A stretch of 7,102 nt of DNA, taken from Clostridiales bacterium. GTDB taxonomy: Bacteria > Bacillota > Clostridia > Oscillospirales > CAG-272. Shown here piece after piece: positions 1 to 4,880 of this stretch. A program made the translations under genes and the position numbers. Location of the stretch: assembly GCA_003150035.1 (NCBI GenBank), contig QALR01000002.1, positions 1 to 7,102 of the forward strand. The letters are read 5' to 3'. The notes below the pieces were generated by a model. It did not search any database. It was not told where the DNA came from and saw only the letters and a program-made list of their open reading frames with translations. How positions within the stretch are numbered: the stretch's first letter is position 1; each line of letters starts with the position of its first letter.

Positions 1-393
1 TACACCCTTGACCCTTGGGTCATCCGTTGGGAGCAGTCCATTCAGAGGGCGCTCCTGTCCCAAGATGAAAAAGTACGGTATTTTGCAAAGTTCAACCTGG
101 AAGGTCTGCTCCGTGGCGATTACCAAAGCCGCATGAACGGCTACGCTATCGGACGACAGAACGGTTGGATGAGTGCAAATGACATTCGTGAACTGGAAAA
201 CCTCGACCTTATTCCAGACGAGGACGGCGGCAATCTCTATCTGATTAACGGCAATATGCTCCCGCTGAAGGATGCCGGGGCTTTTGCAAATACAACCCCT
301 AACGATGACGGAAAGGAGGAATCCCCGGATGAAGAAATTCTGGAACTGGACGAGCCAAGCGGACGCCGATCCCGCCGCAGAGCGAATTCTTGA
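1..393 (+). CDS. Phage portal protein, C-terminal part (5' truncated by window)
   Basis: This is the last 130 codons of a portal protein, the dodecameric ring at one capsid vertex through which DNA is packaged and to which the tail joins. The frame is open from base 1 and stops at TGA 391-393. Recognisable HK97-type portal features are the helical stretch around 'RALLSQDEKVRYFAKFNLEGLLRGD' (shown in part as RYFAKFNLEGLLRGD), followed by the MNGYAIGRQNGWMSANDIRE segment ('N-x-G-x-x-S-x-N-E/D-x-R'), a hallmark of this family's C-terminal region. After it come the LINGNMLPL motif and a low-complexity acidic then arginine-rich tail (SGRRSRRRANS). The tail is read from DNA that also encodes the start of the downstream protease in another frame. 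An ATG at 133 is internal and not a real start. Position directly upstream of protease and capsid genes supports the call. Family identity is by recognition, not search. Confidence 0.9.
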   Translation, partial: YTLDPWVIRWEQSIQRALLSQDEKVRYFAKFNLEGLLRGDYQSRMNGYAIGRQNGWMSANDIRELENLDLIPDEDGGNLYLINGNMLPLKDAGAFANTTPNDDGKEESPDEEILELDEPSGRRSRRRANS

Positions 394-1048
394 ACTGAAC
401 GGAACCATTGCCGAAGAAAGCTGGTTCGATGACGATGTTACCCCTGCGATGTTCAAAGAAGAATTGTTCAGCGGAAACGGTCCTGTCACCATCTGGATCA
501 ACAGCCCCGGCGGTGACTGCATCGCCGCAAGCCAGATTTACACCATGCTCATGGACTATAAGGGCGATGTGACCGTAAAAATTGACGGAATTGCCGCCTC
601 TGCCGCATCCGTCATTGCAATGGCTGGAACGAAGGTCTGCATGGCACCTACGGCACTGATGATGATTCACAACCCCGCGACAATGGCGTTCGGTGACCAT
701 GTGGATATGGCAAAAGCCATTGATATGCTGAACGAGGTCAAGGAAAGCATCATCAACGCCTACGAAATCAAGACTGGTCTCTCCCATACCCAGCTTTCGC
801 ACATGATGGACGATGAAACCTGGATGAATGCGAAAAAGGCCATTGAACTTGGGTTTGCGGACGCCATCCTCACCGATGAAAAACGCAACATTGAACCTGA
901 AGCCTATGCCTTTTCCGGCAAAACCATCGAGAAGGCACTGATCAACAAGATATCGGCAAAGGCACAGCCTAAGTCCACGCCAGCCCCCAAGGGTCGCAGT
1001 GTGGATGAACTCAAGGCACAGCTGAATGCCATCAAAAACTACATTTAA
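329..1048 (+). CDS. ClpP-like prohead maturation protease (S14 family)
   Basis: A 239-residue serine protease of the phage ClpP/S14 type, expected to cleave the delta (scaffold) domain from the capsid protein inside the procapsid. It shows the glycine loop INSPGGD (57-63), the nucleophile motif DGIAASAAS with Ser91, and MMIHNP with His114. An acidic cluster at 161-163 (DDE) sits where the third triad member is expected, before the conserved helix AKKAIELGFAD. After about residue 205 the fold ends in a polar Pro/Lys linker and a short C-terminal helix, often seen in phage versions. The start at ATG 329 (MKKFWNW) is chosen because GGAGG at 315-319 lies 9 nt upstream and this N-terminus is typical of Firmicute phage homologues. 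The frame is open back to an ATG/other start at 272, which lacks a ribosome site. The gene overlaps the portal 3' end by 65 bp and ends 17 bp before the capsid gene. Confidence 0.94.
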   Translation: MKKFWNWTSQADADPAAERILELNGTIAEESWFDDDVTPAMFKEELFSGNGPVTIWINSPGGDCIAASQIYTMLMDYKGDVTVKIDGIAASAASVIAMAGTKVCMAPTALMMIHNPATMAFGDHVDMAKAIDMLNEVKESIINAYEIKTGLSHTQLSHMMDDETWMNAKKAIELGFADAILTDEKRNIEPEAYAFSGKTIEKALINKISAKAQPKSTPAPKGRSVDELKAQLNAIKNYI

Positions 1049-1065
1049 ATTGGAGGAAATGAATT

Positions 1066-2253
1066 ATGACTATCGTAGAAATGCGCGAAAAACGCGCCAA
1101 GCTGTGGGCCACGATGGAAGGATTTCTGGATACCCACCGCAACAGCATGGGTGTGCTGTCTGCTGAAGACGATGCCACCTATAACAACATGGAAAAGGAA
1201 CTTAATGATCTCACCAACGAGGTCAAGCGCATGGAGCGCCGTGACGCGATTGAAGCGGAACTGAGCAAACCCGTGGGCAACCCCATCACCGAGAAGCCCC
1301 AGAAGTCCGAAGCTGAGAAGAAATCCGGTCGTGCCTCCAATGCGTACAAGGAGGACTTCGGTCGGCACCTGCGTGGCAAGCTGATCGTTCACAATGTACT
1401 GTCCGAGGGTGTGGATGCCAACGGCGGCTATCTCGTTCCCACCGAATTTGAGAAGTTCATCGTGGACGCGCTTCAGGAAGAGAACGTGATGCGCAAGCTG
1501 TGCAAGGTCATCACCACCGCCAACGACCGCAAGATTCCCGTTGCCGCTACCCATTCCGTTGCTGCATGGACAGCTGAGAACGCCGCCTACACCGAAAGCA
1601 ATCCCACCTTCACTCAGAAGACCATCGACGCATACAAGCTGACCGACCTTATCAAGGTGAGTATCGAGCTACTGGATGACAGTGCATTCAATCTGGAAGA
1701 GTATATTGCCCGTGAGTTTGCCTACGCCTTCGGCGCTGCCGAAGAGCAGGCATTCTGTGTGGGTACCGGAACCGGTCAGCCTACCGGCCTGTTTACCGCA
1801 AACGGTGGAACTGTGGGTGTCACTGCCGCCAGTGCTACCGCAATTACTACGGATGAGGTGATTTCCCTCATTCATGCGCTGAAATCCCCCTATCGCAAGA
1901 AGGCCAAGTTCCTCATGAACGATGCCACCGTTGCTGCTCTCCGCAAGCTGAAGGACAATAACGGTGCTTATCTCTGGCAGCCTTCCGTACAGGCTGGTGA
2001 ACCGGATAAGCTGATGGGCTATGAAATTTACACCAGTCCTTATGTACCCACCCTTGCCGCAGGTGCGCTGGCTATCGCTTTCGGTGATTTCCAGAACTAC
2101 TGGATTGCAGACCGCACCGGCAGAACTGTTCAGCGTCTGAACGAACTGTATTCCACCAACGGTCAGGTCGGTTTTGTCGGCACGGAGCGTGTGGATGGCA
2201 AAATTATTCTGCCTGAGGGCATCCAGCTTCTCAAGATGAAAGCTTCTGCCTAA
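1066..2253 (+). CDS. Major capsid protein, HK97 gp5-like fold
   Basis: A 395-residue major capsid precursor, the building block of the icosahedral head. Residues 1 to about 65 are charged and helical (coiled-coil-like), matching the delta domain that acts as internal scaffold. A polar Pro/Lys/Ser linker follows at about 66-95. The mature part appears to begin near 105-120, with the family signature VDANGGYLVP (116-125) marking the N-arm. Other family landmarks are LIKVSIELLDDS (195-206) after the presumed E-loop, GTGTGQPTGLF (233-243), FLMN (282-285) and the C-terminal GFVGTERVDGKI segment (369-380). ATG 1066 has GGAGG at 1052-1056, 9 nt upstream. The neighbouring protease would cut between the delta domain and the N-arm; the exact site cannot be read from sequence alone. 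Length is close to HK97 gp5 (385 residues). Being the most abundant head protein, it is likely highly translated, but no separate promoter is evident. Confidence 0.96.
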   Translation: MTIVEMREKRAKLWATMEGFLDTHRNSMGVLSAEDDATYNNMEKELNDLTNEVKRMERRDAIEAELSKPVGNPITEKPQKSEAEKKSGRASNAYKEDFGRHLRGKLIVHNVLSEGVDANGGYLVPTEFEKFIVDALQEENVMRKLCKVITTANDRKIPVAATHSVAAWTAENAAYTESNPTFTQKTIDAYKLTDLIKVSIELLDDSAFNLEEYIAREFAYAFGAAEEQAFCVGTGTGQPTGLFTANGGTVGVTAASATAITTDEVISLIHALKSPYRKKAKFLMNDATVAALRKLKDNNGAYLWQPSVQAGEPDKLMGYEIYTSPYVPTLAAGALAIAFGDFQNYWIADRTGRTVQRLNELYSTNGQVGFVGTERVDGKIILPEGIQLLKMKASA

Positions 2254-2270
2254 GAATGGAGGTGGCGGTG

Positions 2271-2582
2271 ATGATCGATTTACTGGACAGAGTCAAACAA
2301 AACCTTATTCTGGAACATTCGGAGGATGATGGCCTTCTGATGAGTTACATCACCGCCGCTGTTTCCTATGCGGAAAGCTACCAGCATCTGCCGGAAGGAT
2401 TCTATTACGAAAACGCTATGCCGCCCACAACCGAACAGGCAGTAATCATGCTGACATCCCACTTCTATGAATCCAGGGATGGCAGTACGGGCGGTTTCTT
2501 TGCCGATAATGTGCAAGCCGGACGGCAGGTTTGGGACACTGTAAATCTGCTTCTCCGACTGGATCGGAGGTGGCAGGTTTGA
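2271..2582 (+). CDS. Head-tail connector protein, HK97 gp6-like
   Basis: A 103-residue, mainly helical protein of the phage gp6-like connector family, which forms a ring beneath the portal and extends the DNA channel. Diagnostic features are the N-terminal helix around LLDRVKQNL, the helix SYITAAVSYAESY, the segment AVIMLTSHFYESRDG (family pattern 'hydrophobic-x-x-H-x-Y-E-x-R') and a C-terminal LLLRLDRRWQV helix. The frame can also begin at ATG 2256, but that codon overlaps the GGAGG at 2258-2262. ATG 2271, 8 nt after this site, is the better start and gives a normal family N-terminus (MIDLLDRV). The gene starts 17 bp after the capsid stop, and its own TGA overlaps the downstream TTG start, so the two are probably translationally coupled. 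Confidence 0.87.
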   Translation: MIDLLDRVKQNLILEHSEDDGLLMSYITAAVSYAESYQHLPEGFYYENAMPPTTEQAVIMLTSHFYESRDGSTGGFFADNVQAGRQVWDTVNLLLRLDRRWQV

Positions 2583-2914
2583 GTTTCGGAAAAATGAATG
2601 GCTTTGCCGACATTGTTATCACGAAAAACATTAAGGACAGTGAGGGCTTCACCACCACGGCAGATGAAGTCCTCGCTTCTGTCCGTGTGTACCGGGAAGG
2701 ACGCCACGGCAGTGAGCGTTGGGCAAATCTCGCTGCTTTCTCTGAGGCAACTGACCTGTTCCGTTTTCGCTGCATTCCCGGACTTACCGTTACCACCGAC
2801 TACATCATCGTTTCTGGTGGTGAACGGTTTGAAATCACCTCCGTGGAAAATGTGAAAGGCCGTGGAATGTACACAGAGGTGCTTGCAAAAAAGGTGGTGG
2901 CTTCAAATAGCTAA
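2579..2914 (+). CDS. Head-closure / head-tail adaptor protein, SPP1 gp16-like
   Basis: A 111-residue small beta-rich protein of the phage head-tail joining (stopper/adaptor) family, which seals the portal channel after packaging and provides the tail docking surface. Family-like traits are the central VRVYREGRHGSERW stretch, alternation of beta strands (FRFRCIPGLTVTTDYIIVSGGERFEITSVENV) shown here in fragments such as FRFRCIPGLTV and YIIVSGGERFEITSV, and a final strand GMYTEVLAKKV. The call rests mainly on size, predicted strands and position between a gp6-like and a gp10-like gene. The start is TTG 2579, overlapping the upstream stop as TTGA, because GGAGG at 2566-2570 is 8 nt away. A TTG at 2531 would bury the N-terminus in the previous gene, and ATG 2594 lacks a spaced ribosome site. 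The stop is TAA 2912. Confidence 0.8.
   Translation: MSFGKMNGFADIVITKNIKDSEGFTTTADEVLASVRVYREGRHGSERWANLAAFSEATDLFRFRCIPGLTVTTDYIIVSGGERFEITSVENVKGRGMYTEVLAKKVVASNS
2891..2909 (+). promoter_or_regulatory. Shine-Dalgarno-like site and candidate ATA start of the gp10-like gene
   Basis: AAGGTGGTG at 2891-2899 differs from AAGGAGGTG at one base. Its GGTGG core (2893-2897) lies 9 nt before ATA 2907-2909, the spacing used by the other genes here (8-10 nt). Reading from this ATA gives (M)AKVDIKMPEDF, which resembles the N-terminus I expect for this family in Firmicute phages. The simplest reading is an ATG changed to ATA at base 2909, used as a rare start, replaced by a downstream start, or a sequencing error. 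The upstream frame tolerates either base (AGC or GGC codon at 2909-2911). Confidence 0.5.
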
Positions 2915-2927
2915 AGTGGATATTAAG

Positions 2928-3338
2928 ATGCCAGAGGATTTCCTGCAGCGTATCTCAAGGCTTGGCTCGGATTTTGACCCTGTGGCAGAAAAGGTACTGG
3001 AAGCCGGAGGTGAGATTGTTCTTGCCAAAGCACAGAGTAACCTTGCATCTGTGGTTGGAAACGGCACAAAGTATGAATCCCGCTCTACCGGCGAACTGGA
3101 GGATTCGCTTGGTTTGTCTCCCGTTAAGCTGGATAAGGACGGTAACCACAACATTAAGGTGGGGTTCTCCGAGCCTCGTTCAGATGGCGGCAGTAACGCA
3201 AAGCTGGCCAACATCATCGAGTACGGCAAGCACGGTCAGCCTGCAAAGCCTTTTCTGAAGCCTGCCAAAACTGCATCCCGTTCTGCCTGTATCAGTGCGA
3301 TGCAGGATAAATTCGAAGAGGAGGTCAGAAAGAGATGA
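2928..3338 (+). CDS. HK97 gp10-like head-tail joining / tail completion protein
   Basis: A 136-residue protein (from ATG 2928) of the HK97 gp10 family, small proteins encoded between the head adaptor and the tail terminator and thought to act in head-tail joining or tail completion. It has an N-terminal helix (VLEAGGEIVLAKAQSNL, about 23-39), the STGELEDSLG segment (53-62), a strand NIKVGF, and the diagnostic IIEYGKHGQPAKPFLKPA (96-113), matching the family pattern EYG-x-x-x-QPA-x-PF-x-x-PA. The start is uncertain. ATG 2928 has only a weak GGA upstream. GTG 2916 has none. The frame also opens at GTG 2862, but those codons lie inside the previous gene and look non-native. The best-spaced ribosome site points to an ATA at 2907, reported separately. 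The stop overlaps the next start as ATGA. Confidence 0.85.
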   Translation: MPEDFLQRISRLGSDFDPVAEKVLEAGGEIVLAKAQSNLASVVGNGTKYESRSTGELEDSLGLSPVKLDKDGNHNIKVGFSEPRSDGGSNAKLANIIEYGKHGQPAKPFLKPAKTASRSACISAMQDKFEEEVRKR

Positions 3339-3676
3339 GTATCCTATCAGATATACAGTCTGCTTTGGAGCCTTTGAAAATTCCAATGGAAACCGGCGTG
3401 TTCAAAGATGATGCCCCGGATAAGTACATCGTGGTAGTGCCTATATCGGATACCTTCGACCTCCATGCAGATAATAGCCCCGGCTGTGATATCCAGGAGG
3501 CGCGGATTTCCCTGTATACCAAAGGCAGCTACACCAAGGAGAAAAACGCAATTGTCCGCGCTCTTTTGGGTGCAGATTTTACCATAACCGACCGCAGATA
3601 TATCGGTTATGAAACGGATACCGGCTACTTCCACTACAACATGGATGTGGCAAAATATTATGAATTGGAGGGATAA
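3335..3676 (+). CDS. Tail terminator / tail completion-like protein
   Basis: A 113-residue protein placed between the gp10-like gene and the major tail protein, the position of the tail terminator (lambda gpU / HK97-type tail completion) in siphovirus operons. Terminators cap the finished tail tube and bind the head. The sequence begins with a short amphipathic helix (SILSDIQSALEPLKIPMETGVF), seen as ILSDIQSALEPL, then alternates strands (YIVVVPISDTFDLHADN, EARISLYTKGSYTKEKNAI in part) and ends with the ITDRRYIGYETDTGYFHYNMDVAKYY strand, read here as RRYIGYETDTGYFHYNMDV. This alpha/beta layout fits the terminator fold. No catalytic motif is present. ATG 3335 overlaps the upstream stop (ATGA) and has GGAGG at 3320-3324, 10 nt upstream. 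The specific role is inferred from size and position; such genes are often left as hypothetical. Confidence 0.7.
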   Translation: MSILSDIQSALEPLKIPMETGVFKDDAPDKYIVVVPISDTFDLHADNSPGCDIQEARISLYTKGSYTKEKNAIVRALLGADFTITDRRYIGYETDTGYFHYNMDVAKYYELEG

Positions 3677-3679
3677 TTA

Positions 3680-4276
3680 ATGGCTACTATCGGTCTTGAT
3701 AAACTGTATTACGCCAAAATCACCGAGGATGAAACGGGTGATGAAACCTACGAGACCCCGGTGCAGATGGCAAAGGCTATGACTGCAGACCTTGCTATTG
3801 AAATTGCAGAAGCAATTCTGTATGCGGATGACGGCGCGTCTGAAATCGTCAAGGAATTTAAAAGTGGTACGCTTTCCCTTGGAGTGGACGATATCGGTGC
3901 TTCGGTTGCGTCCGACCTTACGGGCGCGACCATTGACGCCAACGGTGTGGTCGTATCCGCCAGCGAAGACGGCGGCACACCTGTTGCCGTGGGTTTCCGC
4001 GCAAAGAAGTCCAACGGCAAGTACAAGTATTACTGGCTCTATCGCGTCAAATTCGGCATTCCGGCTACCAACCTTGCCACCAAAGGTGACAGTATCACCT
4101 TCTCCACGCCTACTATCGAAGGGACCATCCTTCGTCGGAATAAGGTGGACAGCAAAGGCAAACACCCCTGGAAAGCGGAGGTCACTGAAGGCGATGCGAC
4201 CGTGACCGCAGAGACAATCACCAACTGGTATCAGGAAGTGTATGAGCCTTCCTATACCACGCAGGCAGCAGGTTAA
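3680..4276 (+). CDS. Major tail protein, phi13 family
   Basis: A 198-residue tail tube subunit of the phi13-type major tail protein family, which polymerises as stacked hexameric rings around the tape measure protein. Family features are the N-terminal strand IGLDKLYYAKI, the acidic YADDGASE element (48-55) followed by GTLSLGVDDI (63-72), and the central strand pair VGFRAKKSNGKYKYYWLYRV, followed by the VKFGIPATNLATKGDSITF and STPTIEGTI segments. The short C-terminal tail (WYQEVYEPSY) has no immunoglobulin-like extension. ATG 3680 is 3 nt after the upstream stop, with GGAGG at 3667-3671 spaced 8 nt. This is the main structural gene of the tail, and the absence of any sheath gene in this window fits a non-contractile tail. 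Confidence 0.93.
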   Translation: MATIGLDKLYYAKITEDETGDETYETPVQMAKAMTADLAIEIAEAILYADDGASEIVKEFKSGTLSLGVDDIGASVASDLTGATIDANGVVVSASEDGGTPVAVGFRAKKSNGKYKYYWLYRVKFGIPATNLATKGDSITFSTPTIEGTILRRNKVDSKGKHPWKAEVTEGDATVTAETITNWYQEVYEPSYTTQAAG

Positions 4277-4289
4277 GGAGGACTGAACA

Positions 4290-4673
4290 ATGGATATGGA
4301 AAGAAGTGCAAATATCATCATTGGCGGTGAGGAACATACACTGATTCTGACTACCAAAGCTACCAGAGAAATTGCCGGACGCTATGGTGGTTTAGAGAAC
4401 CTGGGCGAAAAGCTGATGAAATCCGAGAACTTTGAGATGGCTCTGGGTGAGATTGTCTGGCTGATTACGCTTCTGGCGAACCAGTCGATTCTCATTCATA
4501 ATCTCAAGCACAAGGACTCCCCAAAAGAGCCGCTTACCGAAGAGACAGTCGAACTGCTCACTGCCCCTGCTGATCTTGCCTCCTACAAAGCGGCAATCAC
4601 GGATGCGCTCCTCAAGGGTACCAAACGAAATGTGGAAAGTGAGCCAGACTCAAAAAACGTGGCAGTCGGGTAA
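4290..4673 (+). CDS. Tail assembly chaperone G (unshifted product)
   Basis: A 127-residue protein in the position of lambda gpG, between the major tail protein and the tape measure protein. These chaperones coat the tape measure protein and recruit tail tube subunits, and are not part of the finished tail. It begins with a beta hairpin (ANIIIGGEEHTLILTTKATREI), seen as IIIGGEEHTLIL, followed by helices (YGGLENLGEKLMKSENF; ALGEIVWLITLLANQSIL) and a charged C-terminal part. This resembles the chaperone family seen in Firmicute phages. ATG 4290 has GGAGG at 4277-4281, 8 nt upstream; the ATG at 4296 is a less likely alternative. The last codons contain an A AAA AAC slippery site, so a fraction of ribosomes should continue in the -1 frame into T instead of stopping at TAA 4671. 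Confidence 0.87.
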   Translation: MDMERSANIIIGGEEHTLILTTKATREIAGRYGGLENLGEKLMKSENFEMALGEIVWLITLLANQSILIHNLKHKDSPKEPLTEETVELLTAPADLASYKAAITDALLKGTKRNVESEPDSKNVAVG

Positions 4674-4861
4674 CTGACGAGGAGTTATTTACCCGACTTT
4701 TGTATTACGGCATCGCTCACCTTCATCTGTCGCAGGATGAGGTTTGGGCGATGCCGTTTGGTTTGTTCCTCGATTTATGGGAATGTCACCGCCAGTACAC
4801 CGGCATGGCAAAACCTAAACGAGAAGTTTTTATCGATTCGATTATCCCGGAAGGTATCTGA
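4290..4861 (+). CDS. Tail assembly chaperone G-T fusion made by -1 ribosomal frameshift
   Basis: Reading G to the slippery heptamer at 4652-4658 and then continuing in the -1 frame from CGT 4658 gives 67 more codons, ending at TGA 4859-4861, for a predicted 190-residue G-T protein. The T part contains VTDEELFTRLLYYGIAHLHL, then LSQDEVWAMPFGLFLDLWECH and ends VFIDSIIPEGI. The pattern (helix with Y-x-G, then 'S-x-D-E-V/F-W-x-M/L-x-x-x-x-x-x-x-L') is characteristic of T-type chaperone domains. In lambda, gpGT bridges tape measure protein and tail tube subunits and must be made at a set ratio to gpG. T has no convincing start of its own. Its frame reaches to 19 bp before the tape measure start, filling the interval after the G stop. 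Join: 4290-4657 followed by 4657-4861, re-reading one base. Confidence 0.86.
4652..4698 (+). promoter_or_regulatory. -1 programmed ribosomal frameshift signal (slippery heptamer plus stem-loop)
   Basis: The heptamer A AAA AAC (4652-4658) is in the correct phase for simultaneous -1 slippage of tRNAs on codons AAA and AAC of G. A 5-nt spacer (GTGGC, 4659-4663) precedes a perfect 10-bp inverted repeat: AGTCGGGTAA at 4664-4673 pairs with TTACCCGACT at 4689-4698, with a 15-nt loop. The stem includes the G stop codon TAA 4671-4673. Heptamer, spacer and stem all fit the known design of such signals. I found no convincing pseudoknot partner for the loop in the next 50 bases. Confidence 0.88.
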
Positions 4862-4880
4862 GGAAGGAGGTGTGTGACGC

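Noticed and set aside
272..328. Upstream extension of the protease to base 272
   Set aside because: No ribosome site, the added residues do not look like the family, and the start at 329 has GGAGG 9 nt upstream.
1045..1554. 169-codon minus-strand frame opposite the capsid gene
   Set aside because: Antisense shadow of the capsid gene, with no upstream ribosome site and no recognisable domain.
2862..2906. N-terminal extension of the gp10-like protein to GTG 2862
   Set aside because: These codons are the out-of-frame end of the head-closure gene and give an atypical Cys/Trp/Arg-rich leader.
3677..4357. 226-codon open frame on the minus strand opposite the major tail protein
   Set aside because: It is an antisense shadow of a confidently identified gene, has no ribosome site or recognisable domain, and opposes the transcription direction of the whole operon.
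4664..4701. Possible intrinsic terminator: 10-bp stem followed by TTTT
   Set aside because: The loop is long (15 nt), the T run is only four bases, one already in the stem, and the structure lies inside the T reading frame upstream of the essential tape measure gene. A frameshift stimulator explains it better.
4679..4861. T as an independent gene initiated inside the stem loop (GAGGAG 4679-4684, then TTG 4700)
   Set aside because: Spacing to the TTG is about 15 nt and no ATG/GTG is suitably placed, whereas a perfect slippery site connects G to this frame.
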